Source: Gnetum montanum
Lineage: Eukaryota > Streptophyta > Gnetopsida > Gnetales > Gnetaceae
NCBI GenBank assembly: GCA_015680685.1
Contig: MNCI01008125.1
Span: 301,706 to 323,663, forward strand
DNA: 21,958 nt
Direction: 5' to 3'
Below, one piece after another: positions 11,101 to 19,415 of the stretch. A program made the translations under genes and the position numbers. Position 1 is the first letter of the stretch; each line of letters starts with the position of its first letter. The notes under the pieces were generated by a model. It saw only the letters and a program-made list of their open reading frames with translations. It did no database searches and had not been told where the DNA came from.

Positions 11101-11377
11101 GCAACTACGGCAAATGATTGGCCTTCATTCTCCTGAATTTTCTGGGAATTCGGCGACTTTGGCGGCGCTCTGGATCCTGTGGCGCGCCCGGAACGACTGC
11201 ATCTTCAAAGGGGTGGCCCTCCCGAGCACGGCTATCCTGGCAGGCCGAGTCCGAACACTCTGGAACGAAATTAGAGCCGCTATGAACCAACCAGAACTGA
11301 GACACCAACATCAAAGGCAGAGACAGACGACCAGGATGGGGACGACCGCGGCGCTCACCCCACCTGTCACTCCCTAG
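8160..11377 (+). pseudogene. LINE-A ORF2: endonuclease, reverse transcriptase, zf-RVT; broken
   Basis: The replication enzyme of the LINE: it nicks target DNA and copies the RNA there. Start ATG at 8160 overlaps the ORF1 stop (ATGA). Endonuclease at residues 1-225 looks intact: SWNCRG, QETKL, LLGDFNQ, SRIDRVW and SDHRAI motifs. The frame is lost by an apparent one-base deletion near 9165 (EEYWRQ then AHIQWLRAGDR in the next frame). A TGA at 9476 interrupts GPNG/PIELF. Reverse transcriptase follows at 9545-10480: LDIAKAYDSVSWD (motif A), RQGDPLSPFLF (motif B) and YANDT at 10139-10153, where the family has YADD. TAG at 10748 follows an ambiguous base at 10740. The same frame resumes by 10841 with the zinc region CPMCNRHTETLQHFLHEC (11036-11089). 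TAG at 11375 ends this frame, though it stays open to 11791. Confidence 0.9.
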
Positions 11378-11880
11378 GAACGTGATCATCAGCGACTGCC
11401 CCAGGAGGTGGGGCCGTCAGGGACAAAAGATGTTCCCAGCAGTTGCATCAAGGGAAGGCAGCAAACCTCCCTTACGTTCCTACCTGCCCAACCACGGCCC
11501 TGGATTGTCATCGATCCCACGGCCCATCTGACGGGCATTGCCCAGTACATCGCCGAAAATCGGCGTCGCCTGTCAACCAGACCAGGGCATCCTGGTACCA
11601 ACACCCCCCCGCCAGTACGAACGCACAGTCCAGAGAAACTTCCTTGGGAAGGTAGCCATGGGGGTTGGGGGGGTTGGGTCCTTGGGTTTTTGCACATTAG
11701 ATTCTGTCTTAGAATTTGGTTGGAGAATTTCAGGAGCCACTGGGGTGCTCCTCAGGGTTTTCTTTTCGAATGGTGGCCTTGTCGGGTGTGAGGCCTATAG
11801 CTCTGGCCTGCGTTGTACCGCTGTATAGCATTTTTTTTTTGGAATATAAATTCTCTCTCGACCTTTTCCGAAAAAAAAAA
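11378..11880 (+). other. LINE-A 3' region and A tail
   Basis: The ORF2 frame remains open past the TAG at 11375 as far as 11791, with protein-like sequence at first (AQPRPWIVIDPTAHLTGI, 11486-11539), so the true ORF2 end may lie downstream. The last 70 bases are non-coding in character: TTGTACCGCTGTATAGCA, then T10 (11831-11840), then AATATAAATTCTCTCTCGAC and CTTTTCCG before the A tail. This end resembles the last 60 bases of the element ending at 19370. Confidence 0.7.
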
Positions 11881-11902
11881 AGGGTTGAAACATTAAAATT
11901 TT
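11880..11902 (+). repeat. 3' target-site duplication of LINE-A
   Basis: Partner of 6732-6754 (19 of 23 positions identical), directly after the A tail. The first one or two A bases may belong to the tail. Confidence 0.75.
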
Positions 11903-11959
11903 CTAAAATTAAGCTAACACCAAGGCCGGTTAAGGGCAAACCCATTATAAAAGATTTCA

Positions 11960-12710
11960 AAATCTAACAATTAATTATTAATGTGACTGCAAATGGTACC
12001 AAAATGTATTGTAAAGGTAAGAGGTCCATTGCAACCAAGGGAGAAAAGGACAAGAGATACATGAGGATGGGGACATGAACATGGAGAAGAGAAACAAGTA
12101 ATCCATATGCCACAGGACTTACAGGGAGGAGTAGGAGGTAGAATTTCTTAGACAAATTCCCACAGTACACATTGACCAATACATGCAAGATGAAGCATCT
12201 CAAGCACAACCAAATCTAGAGGTGACTTTTATAAAAGCATGCCTTGCGAAGATCAAGAAGAAAGAAATACAAAGCACAATCCTTGAAGAGCCTAGCTTCC
12301 ACAAGCAGTTGTAGACATCTCCTCTTTGGTCCATCATTTTAACTAATAGGGAGTGGTATTTGGGTGAGACATATCTCTTCTAGAACAATCACTAGAAAGA
12401 TGCAAATGTCATCTCTTCTGGAACATTAGACGTAGATGGAAAAGGACAACGTCATGTGAGATGCATCCCAAGCTAATGCTAAGGTCTATGCCTTAGAAAA
12501 ATATATCAATGCATTAGCAAAGGAGAAGAAGGATCTCACCGCTGAAAACAAGAGGCTACATGAGGTCAAAACAGAACAAACTAGAAGATCATTTTATGTG
12601 CCTCCAAGAGCAGTTAGCACGAGTTAATACAAACATATGCAACTTGGCAGCTAAAAACAGAAACTTGTTGATGGAGGAGGTAAGGGCTATCAGATAAAAT
12701 TTTAATTATA
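11960..12710 (+). pseudogene. Decayed coiled-coil frame of unknown family
   Basis: I do not recognise this gene. Protein-like sequence runs along the plus strand but switches frame several times. One open run at 12138-12314 reads VEFLRQIPTVHIDQYMQDEA then FIKACLAKIKKKEIQSTILE. A second at 12450-12585 is strongly helical (VYALEKYINALAKEKKDL, TAENKRLHEVKTEQ). A third, in the next frame at 12580-12697, continues the heptad-like pattern (LEDHFMCLQEQLARVNTNI, AAKNRNLLMEEVRAIR). The coiled-coil style recalls the helical half of the minus-strand remnant at 3556-5728, and both could be fragments of one repeat family. No enzymatic motif was seen. Confidence 0.35.
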
Positions 12711-13380
12711 GAGATAGCAGTCTAGCAAAATGAGGCTACTAAGTACGAACAAATCAAAACCATTACAAAGAACAAGTGGGCTTGTAGTAGGAGATCAATG
12801 ACAAGAAGATTTGATTACCAAAAGCCAAGCTCAATGTTGCCCTCAATACTTCTTAGACATAACCAGCAATCCATCTTTGATGGAATCAACAACATTAATC
12901 AGGTGGAAATCAAAATAAAAGAGCTGCAGTTAGAAGATATAACAATATATTTTACAAAACAGATATGCATCAGTTGCATGGGTGAAGTTCGCATGTTCCT
13001 TTCACTCCCACACATGCTATGGCTACTCACATAATTGTGGGTAAATAGAATCTTTCCAAGTGAATTAATGATGGAGGTTTGATATTCTAACAATTCTGTA
13101 TAACTATTCAACATACAAGCTGCAAAGACGCATCAATGTTAGGTGACTTCTTCAGATGTGTCAAAATGTATATATTCAGAAAGGGTTTCCCTTGCAAACA
13201 GGTAAAGATGCTTTTTAACAGGAAAGTAAGCAATTTAACATTGCGTAAAATGAATGCACTAGATATTGGCACCGCATAGTTCAAAACAAGGTACTGCCAC
13301 ATTTTCCCAGTATCAGGCGATCAATAGTTTTAATGAGTTCAAGTACTTTCAAAAGTTTGTGAATAATTTACATGTGTCTT
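12711..13380 (-). other. No gene; likely 3' flank or 3' UTR of the DRB gene
   Basis: Immediately downstream of the DRB stop on the minus strand. Open frames at 12798-13034, 12899-13114 and 13108-13302 are hydrophobic or mixed with no domain-like features. No clear AATAAA on the minus strand near the stop was found by eye, so the transcript end is not placed. Confidence 0.35.
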
Positions 13381-14674
13381 CTAGTTGTTACTTCCATAAA
13401 CAACCTTAATCGTACGTGCATTCGGTGGATTTGTTCTTGAAGACGCAGTGATCAAGGAATGTTGATTGGCATCAGCTTGTTGATTTTTATGGATGTCTCC
13501 AGAATCAACAGATAAAATGTTTTGATCCACATGCTTTTGCACAGAAGAATGAGTAATTTCTGTATGCCGCTGTTCCATGCTATGCCTTTCTGTAAGAGAA
13601 GTTTGTCGGGAATCTTGATTTATGTTGCCCTCCAAGCTTGGACGAATATTTTTAGGATCCAGACATGTAGCACACAGACTTGGACCTGGTCACAAAGATT
13701 AAAATTATCAATGATTAACCAGTTAAAAATGAGCGATCATTGTACAGTGTTTTTCTCCCAAAAAAAAAGTGGAAACTTCATTTTCATCAGCTTCCATGTT
13801 TTGCTAATATTTTTAGGGACACAAAAACCATCACACAAACTACAGAGAAAACAACTGATGCTTATCCAACTAGAAGAAAATTCACCTTCTAGGCAAGGTT
13901 GTCTGCTGAGCCCCAAGCTTGTATTAACATTTATAGAGTGAGACTCGCTTGACCCTAGATAATAAAGGTGAAACAATAAGGAGAAACCTTGCATGTAATT
14001 ACAAACAGTTATAATTGACACTGAAATGTTCATGTTTCTCACTTCACTACTCTCATGTATGTCAATCAAGAAAATCTAATTTAAACTAAAACATATTACC
14101 GTTGGTAATTGCTTCCCATGCCATCATTGCTGCATTTTTTTCCGCTTGCTTTCTGGAGTTCGCAGGCAATCCTTCAAATTTTCTTCCCATGAAAGAGACG
14201 GTGCTAACAAAAGTAGGAACGTGTTCTGGCCCGCATCTGGTTATTGTGTACTTTGGTAGGGAAATGCGTTCTTTTTGAGCTTTTTCCAGTAAAAAGTTTT
14301 TGTATGGTGCAGAGAGATCCTGAAAATTCCCATCCTGAAAGATGTCATGTGGTAAGGTAAAAATGTACCACCATTTCCAGAAAAGTAGTTTTAATGATGT
14401 AGGATACTAGTACATGCGCAGCCTGATAATACATCACCAGATGTTCTTCCTGTGCTAAGGATTTGAGAGCTAAGGCTGCAGCTGCTTGCTCAGCTTGCCG
14501 CAAGGTAGGAAAGTACTCCTGGGACTGGAAAGTTTTGTCACCAACGGTTACTGATGCTTTAAACTGAGGGGCATGAGCAAGCCCTTCCTTTACAGTAGAA
14601 TATGCAGGAAAGCTAAGGCGATACTTCACAACAAATTCCTGTAGCCGATTTTTGTATGCCACTGCATTTCCCAT
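13381..14674 (-). CDS. DRB-type double-stranded-RNA-binding protein, 4 exons
   Basis: Plant DRB proteins (DRB1/HYL1 to DRB5) bind dsRNA and assist Dicer-like enzymes in small-RNA production. Predicted exons, 5' to 3' on the minus strand: 14674-14438, 14334-14100, 13954-13886, 13685-13381; total 846 nt, 281 residues. Introns (103, 145 and 200 nt) are GT-AG, and phases 0, 1, 1 join without breaks. dsRBM1 spans residues 6-73 (AYKNRLQEF, KEGLAHAPQFKASV, TLRQAEQAAAALALKSL). dsRBM2 spans about 88-155 (PYKNFLLEKAQKE, CGPEHVPTFVSTV, SRKQAEKNAAMMAW) and resembles the second motif of DRB2/3/5. The C-terminal 125 residues are polar, Gln/His/Ser-rich, without a known domain. The start at MGNAVAYKN fits DRB proteins, whose first motif lies near the N-terminus; an upstream in-frame ATG (14689) or a further 5' exon joining at 14661 is possible. 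Subtype is not assigned. Confidence 0.85.
13886..13954 (-). other. Predicted 69-nt exon 3 of the DRB gene
   Basis: Flanked by a good acceptor (CACCTTTATTATCTAG) and donor (AGAAG/GTGAAT). Its length is divisible by three and it preserves phase 1 on both sides, encoding SSESHSINVNTSLGLSRQPC and a few more residues. Skipping it would also keep the frame, because exon 2 and exon 4 both join in phase 1, so it could be an alternatively used cassette exon. Confidence 0.6.
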
Positions 14675-14889
14675 ATGAAAGAACTTCATATACACTTTTG
14701 AAAGTATAATACTCTGAAAAATTGTCAGAAGATTTACCTACAGATATTTATTATCGCTGTCATTAACTTCAATACATGCTATATAAGAACCTTCTTTTAT
14801 CTCTGACCCAAGAAAACAAACTAATTTCAACAAAAACATCATTGTCTGATTATTCATAAATAATCATGAACTTCAATTTACCAGGAGAA

Positions 14890-15070
14890 AGCAATGTTGC
14901 GACTTGAAACATTACTGATATTAAAGCAAATGATCAATTTTTGAATCTTTATGAGATTTCAAATAAATAGCTATATTACTAAATAAAAGAAGAAAAGAAC
15001 ATTTCATAGGCCTAAGATTTTGCATAATATGTTGTCGCATTTTCTTGCTGCTACAGTTGACACAGAAATT
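14890..15070 (+). repeat. Direct repeat unit A plus diverged B, copy 1
   Basis: Begins AGCAATGTTGC, continues with ATCAATTTTTGAATC and AGCTATATT.CTAAATAAAAG, and matches 16162-16290 with moderate divergence. It is followed by a weakly conserved B-like tail (gcataatatg...gctacagttgacacagaa). Lies about 220 bp upstream of the DRB start codon. Confidence 0.65.
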
Positions 15071-15091
15071 TAAGTATAAAAAAAGGATTTT

Positions 15092-16076
15092 GCATTTGAT
15101 TTTCATTGACTTGGAGAGAGCTCTTGATAGAATTCCCAAGATATTATTTGGTGGGCATTAACATGAAGGATATTGCTAATGGGTACATATATACTATTCA
15201 AGACATGTTTGAGGGAGCAACTCTTCTAGTTCACACTCTCTATGGAAAGACTTCATACTTTCCTGTAAAGGTATGGCTACATCAAGGATCTTCTCTAAGC
15301 CTTTATTTGTTTGTAAATATTATGAATGAGCTAAAAATAGAGACTTGGAAAACACCTTAAAATCAAAGGGGTTGAGAATTAGTAGAAGTAAACTATAATA
15401 CATGGAATGCACTTTTAGCAAAAAAGCAAGTAATGAAGATATGAAGATTAGTATCCAAAACCAAGAAGTTACTCAATGTAAGTAAATCAGATACATTGGG
15501 TTTCTTGTTCAAATGGATGGTGAGCTTAACAATGATATGACAAACAGAATTGAAGCAGATATAAGAAATGGCTGGAAGCTAGTAATGTGCTTTGGGATTA
15601 AAGAATCTTTACTAGGTTGGAGGGTTAGTTCTACAAACTGCTCTTATAAACCTACAATCTTTTATGGTACTGAATGTTGCCTTATCAAAAAGCATCAGGC
15701 TTAATGCAAGCATGTGGTAGAGATGCATATGCTAAGATGGATGTTGAGTGTAACTAGGAAAGATTGAATCAACTACTCTCTTATTAGGCGAAGTTTAAGA
15801 ATAGCAACTATACATTAAAAAAAAGGAAGTCATCTTAGATAATTTAGTTATGTGCTATGAAGACTAGATAATGCTCTTGTTAGAAGAAGTCACTTTATTA
15901 AAGTTCAGGGAAACCAACAAAGAGGTAAACCAAAACATACTTGTTTGCTTGCATAAAGAAAGACATTCAAGATTTGAGTATTAATGCTTATTTGGCTCTT
16001 AATATAAGTCAATGATGTTTTAAAAAAAACCTCATATAGCTGAACCTATGTAGTTGGAATAAAGCAACAATAATGA
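15092..16076 (+). mobile_element. RTE-type non-LTR retrotransposon fragment, decayed
   Basis: A 5'-truncated copy that begins at reverse transcriptase motif A. Recognisable RTE-clade runs: FIDLERALDRIP (15101-15135), IQDMFEGATLLVHTL and WLHQGSSLSLYLF (15197-15315), KSKGLRISRSK (15361-15395), YMECTFSKK (about 15400), IRYIGFLVQMDGELNNDM (15489-15541), PTIFYGTECCLIKK (15651-15692) and MHMLRWMLSVTRKD (15723-15764). The sequence changes frame repeatedly and holds many stops. Between MNELK and ETWKT near 15335-15350 about 40 to 50 residues are missing, including the FADD catalytic motif expected in RTE elements. The end (LE then GNAATAA/TGATTAAG near 16050-16076) resembles the usual RTE 3' end with its short TGA-like repeats. 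No clear target-site duplication was found. Family call rests on remembered consensus motifs. Confidence 0.8.
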
Positions 16077-16090
16077 TTAAGATTATGTCA

Positions 16091-16161
16091 CATAAGTAGT
16101 CTATTTTGTTGGTTGCTTAATTTCAGCCATGAGAAAAGCACTAAAGATCACAGTAAAATAT
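16091..16161 (+). repeat. Direct repeat unit B, copy 2
   Basis: Begins CATAAGTAGTCTATTTTGTT, then GGTTGCTTAATTTCAGCCAT and GAGAAAAGC. It matches 16292-16363 at a spacing of 201 bp. Confidence 0.65.
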
Positions 16162-16290
16162 AGCAATGTTGCTACTTGGAACATTATTGAAGTCATCAAT
16201 TTTTGAATCATTATGCAATTTTATATAAACAGCTATATTTCTAAATAAAAGAACACTCCAAAGGTTCAAGATTTCCTGCACTATGTTCTT
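16162..16290 (+). repeat. Direct repeat unit A, copy 2
   Basis: Begins AGCAATGTTGCTACTTGGAA, with ATCAATTTTTGAATC and CTAAATAAAAGAAC. It matches 14890-15020 in the same orientation. It is flanked on both sides by unit B, giving the order B-A-B. Confidence 0.65.
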
Positions 16291-16291
16291 G

Positions 16292-16363
16292 CATAAGCAG
16301 TCTACTATGTTAGTTGCTTAACTACAGTCATCAGAAAAGTTATAAAGGTAGTAGTAAAAATAT
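16292..16363 (+). repeat. Direct repeat unit B, copy 3
   Basis: Begins CATAAGCAGTCTACTATGTT, then AGTTGCTTAACTACAGTCAT and CAGAAAAG. It is the partner of 16091-16161. Confidence 0.65.
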
Positions 16364-18147
16364 GGAAGTAAAGTGGTTAGTATAAAGATTCCTGATTGGC
16401 AGAAACAAGGTTTTTAATTAGCAGGAATGACTAGTAGTGGCCAAGGGTTTTCTTTTGCTATCTTTGGCCCAATATTTTTCAGCATTTAATGACCATAAAG
16501 CAAATGTAAAATAAAACATAACTACAATCTAGAGATTTTGTCAGTAATGATTTTACTAAAATGCTAGGTTTTTAATGTGAATGTAATCTGACTTCTAAGC
16601 AACCTCCAAATGCCCAAATGAGTAATATTTATTCCATAATTATAGTAGAAGTATTAAACCATAAAGCTAAGGACTTTGCAAACAATGAAATTTTATTGGA
16701 GTGTTTCACAAGAAGACGTGCATGCTAAATCATTCTGTAAATATATGCATAAAAAATTGTCTTAGCCAGTACACCTTTTAAAATTGTCTTAAAACTGTTC
16801 CCCACTACGTCATAACCAGCCATTAATTGTAATGCTATTTATTCTATCTAATCTTTCAGAAATCAATTGCAACTGATGATGAATCCATTATGATTTGAAA
16901 TGTCTTGCAAAAAATAATATGCAAACTATGGATGCTAAAATATTACCAAACTTGCTTAGGCTTCACAAGTACAAGTTGGAAGTCACAAACCAATTTCAGA
17001 ACATGTGAACTCACTGAGCTGAGTTTAAGAGTATACAAAAATTTTTGAAGTGAATATGCAACCCTTAAACTTTGCAACTTCTCTTGAGAGTTATGATTGG
17101 TCTCCTTCACAGAAACAAACACAAGTGAAAGATAAGCTTTGAAATTCTAAGTAAATTTTACTTCCATAAAACTAAACAAGATGAGCAAGTTGAGAAGAGG
17201 ACGTATGAAGAACTTGTTCAACATTGTTCTTGTAGGTTTTCTTGACATTGTAATATGGCAAAGACCTCAAATCTTGCAATATGGCTAAGATCGGGTCCTA
17301 ATTGGATTATTGTACCTCATGTATCTGAACAAAATAAATAGAATGTCAATTGTTCTAGCAAAGTTGAATCCTCCATAGTTTTGGGCATTTTGTCCAAGGA
17401 AACTCTAGGAATAATTAAAGTCCACTAGGATAGATAAACTAGGTAATTGGACATTTGTAATTTGATACGTAGAACACTGTTTCTGTGATTGAGAAAGAAA
17501 GCAACTATAGACATTGAACTCCATGGTTAGATCATATAAACGATATAATAAAGAGGTAAAAATGCAAACATTTAATTTGCAAATGAACAAGTAAAAGCAT
17601 TGTAACCACAGAGCTATAACAATTAAAGAAACAACCACTAAATTGAATGCTATACCATGTATACAAGGAAGACTTGAACACCACTGTTAATCATCACCAG
17701 CTGTTTCCTGTGATCTGTATGCATGCCCACACACTGTAGGTACAACTAGTCATAAAGTCGTCTAGACATTATGTAAACTGGTAACACAGCTAGACATTCA
17801 GAGATTCAAATAAGCAAATGTGTCATTAACTTTGCTTATAACCCAAAATCCTTAACACCCTTCTTTAAACTCAACATGGAGCTTTTTAAGATTGTGTTTC
17901 ACTATTTAGTCAACTTCTATGATTCTATGTTCATCTCTTTTCTAATTAACTTCAAAGAATCATTCTACCACAACTTTCATGGCATTCTCCACCAACTTAT
18001 GTAATTCAAGAAGTTTTAAATATCTTAATATTTCAGGAAAAATAACATGCCTCGTTTTGGATCCAATTTGTAACAGCCGTTTCTGGTTATGCACAAGTAT
18101 GTATAAATTAAAGGTATTATTCCTGAATAGTGAAGCAATATAAAAAA
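16364..18147. other. AT-rich intergenic tract, no gene seen
   Basis: Open frames at 17405-17638 and 17960-18160 (minus) are hydrophobic or mixed and lack motifs. It could hold 5' untranslated exons or promoter of the DRB gene, but no signal decides this. Confidence 0.45.
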
Positions 18148-18159
18148 GTATAAAGATCA
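18148..18159 (+). repeat. 5' target-site duplication of the 1.2-kb retroposon
   Basis: GTATAAAGATCA, repeated exactly at 19371-19382. Both copies follow an A run (18142-18147 and the A tail at 19362-19370), so the duplication may be up to 18 bp. Confidence 0.8.
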
Positions 18160-18421
18160 TCTTACCTTCAATGTCTGGGGGCCCAGGCCACCGGCGAGGT
18201 CATCTTACCTTCCACACGCGGTTTGCAGGACGCGGAATTGTTTTTTAAGGGCCCGTGCCATGCACACAAAGCCGACAAGTGCCCAGATCTTCTCTGCCCC
18301 GAATCTGGGCCCATGCAGCAGATCTGGTGGACAGATTTTTTGTTCAATCTGGCAACGGCTCCAAGCTCCAAGGCATACACTTTGCCTTTCTTCATTGCCT
18401 GAAATTTGGGTGCCAGGTTAA

Positions 18422-19111
18422 CCTACCCCGTTTTTCCTGGCGGCCCTTCAACTTCAACGACACAGCCGCCATTTGAGGTTAATCTTAGCCTTGTGGCAGG
18501 CCACACAAAGGGCCGCAACCGAAGCGCATGAGGCTAAACGACAGGAATGGAAGGCCAAATGGCACGAAGCCCTTGCACAAGCACAGGCCAACTTGGAGGC
18601 CCAGTTTCACGAACGGGAGTAAGAGAGGGTGAGGCAGCAAGACCTCATGGCCGACGCTGCCTGGGCCTGGTTAGTGGATGAGATCCAAGCCCAAGTGCAG
18701 GAAGAACTGCTACAGGAGGAAGCTGCCCAAAGGGAGTGTGAAGAGGTTGAGCAGGCGAAACAGGAATGCATGCAGGAGGAAGAGGAGCAACGACAGCGAC
18801 AGCTCGATTGGGCACACGAGCACAGTGCTTGACAATGGCTTAGAGGGGGGCAGTGCCCATACCTCATCCTAGGCATCAACTGCAATAGCTCTTGGGGTGA
18901 ACTCAAGTGCCACATCCGCTAGACCTCAGCGCATTTCCATCCTGATGGGGGAACTTCGCCAGCTGTCCAGAACAGGCAGGAGTCAACCATGCAAGGTATC
19001 CAGCAGGCCACCAGTTTCGTGGACACAGAGGACCAACGAAACACGTTGGATATCCTTCATGAGCTGGAGCGCCCACACTGCACCTGCCATCGGCTGCCGA
19101 CGAACCCCTAG
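18422..19111 (+). pseudogene. Decayed coiled-coil frame inside the 1.2-kb retroposon
   Basis: I do not recognise the family. A single forward frame of 230 codons is interrupted by only three stops: TAA at 18620, TGA at 18830 and TAG at 18920. Before and after each stop the protein character is unchanged. Residues from about 18488 to 18830 are strongly helical and charged (RAATEAHEAKRQEWKAKW, LAQAQANLEAQFHERE, VDEIQAQVQEELLQEEAAQR, EEVEQAKQECMQEEEEQRQR), a likely coiled coil. The last third is mixed (YLILGINCNSSWGELKCHI, HELERPHCTCHRLPTNP) with a Cys/His cluster CTCH. The start is not defined; the frame is open back to a TAA at 18419. It could be a structural, ORF1-like protein of a larger element or a captured host gene. 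Confidence 0.5.
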
Positions 19112-19144
19112 GGGGGGTGTTGTTTCAGACTGCGGGCGTTGCTT

Positions 19145-19162
19145 CCCCCCCCCCCCCCCCCC
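19145..19162 (+). repeat. Homopolymer C18
   Basis: Eighteen consecutive C in the 3' region of the 1.2-kb retroposon, preceded at 19111-19117 by G7. Length is prone to replication and sequencing error. Confidence 0.85.
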
Positions 19163-19370
19163 GGGCGCATTGGTGGGTGCCCCCCCTATGTCGAGGGTGG
19201 GGTTTCTGGGGTGTTTGTGGTTTCGGCTTGACTGTTGAGGTGTCGGATTGGTTTGTTGCTTGGGGCTTTTCCCCACCCAATGAGAGCCATTGCTGATGAC
19301 CCACAGTTTGTAATTTCCTGTACGATATTTTTTTCAGTAATATACTCCCGACTATTTCCTCAAAAAAAAA

Positions 19371-19382
19371 GTATAAAGATCA
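19371..19382 (+). repeat. 3' target-site duplication of the 1.2-kb retroposon
   Basis: GTATAAAGATCA, identical to 18148-18159, directly after A9. Confidence 0.8.
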
Positions 19383-19415
19383 ATGTATGATAGTTTAGGA
19401 TCACGGGAAAAGGCG

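Larger units (their letters stand above)
6755..11880 (+). mobile_element. LINE-A: near full-length L1-type plant LINE
   Basis: A GC-rich block in AT-rich flanks. In order: about 12 bases of leader, ORF1 (DUF4283-like RNA-binding protein), ORF2 with apurinic-like endonuclease, reverse transcriptase and a Cys/His zf-RVT region, a 3' untranslated stretch with a T10 run, and an A tail (11871-11881). Imperfect target-site duplications flank it. The domain order endonuclease-RT-zinc region and the ORF1 type place it among plant L1-clade elements. It is dead: ORF1 carries a frameshifting deletion; ORF2 carries a frameshift near 9165, nonsense codons at 9476, 10748 and 11375, and a substituted catalytic residue at 10145. 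The very short leader means either a naturally short 5' end or slight 5' truncation. Confidence 0.9.
18160..19370 (+). mobile_element. 1.2-kb GC-rich retroposon with LINE-like 3' end
   Basis: Bounded by an exact 12-bp target-site duplication and ending in A9, so it arrived by target-primed reverse transcription. It carries no reverse transcriptase or endonuclease. The interior holds a decayed Gln/Glu-rich coiled-coil frame (18422-19111), then a GC-rich 3' region with C18 (19145-19162). The last 60 bases (TTGTAATTTCCTGTACGATA, T7, AATATACTCCCGACTATTTC) resemble the end of LINE-A, so the LINE machinery probably moved it. The perfect duplication makes it younger than LINE-A. It could be a non-autonomous LINE partner, a processed pseudogene of a host gene, or a 5'-truncated larger element; I favour the first but cannot exclude the others. 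Confidence 0.75.

Noticed and set aside
13737-14069. 110-residue minus-strand open frame as a separate gene
   Set aside because: Only its middle (13954-13886) is bounded by good splice sites in the DRB phase; the rest is intron sequence that happens to be open.
14890-16363. Repeats around the RTE fragment as LTRs or terminal inverted repeats of an element
   Set aside because: They are direct, not inverted, and unit B is present twice on one side; the enclosed RTE is a non-LTR element. A split tandem array fits better.
17960-18160. 66-residue minus-strand open frame
   Set aside because: No domain-like features; AT-rich chance frame, and it overlaps the target-site duplication.
18168-18395. 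Minus-strand open frame with a strong donor-like AAG/GTAAGA at its end, as if an upstream exon of the DRB gene
   Set aside because: The sequence lies inside the 1.2-kb retroposon, just within its target duplication, so it was not at this locus before that insertion and cannot be an ancestral DRB exon.
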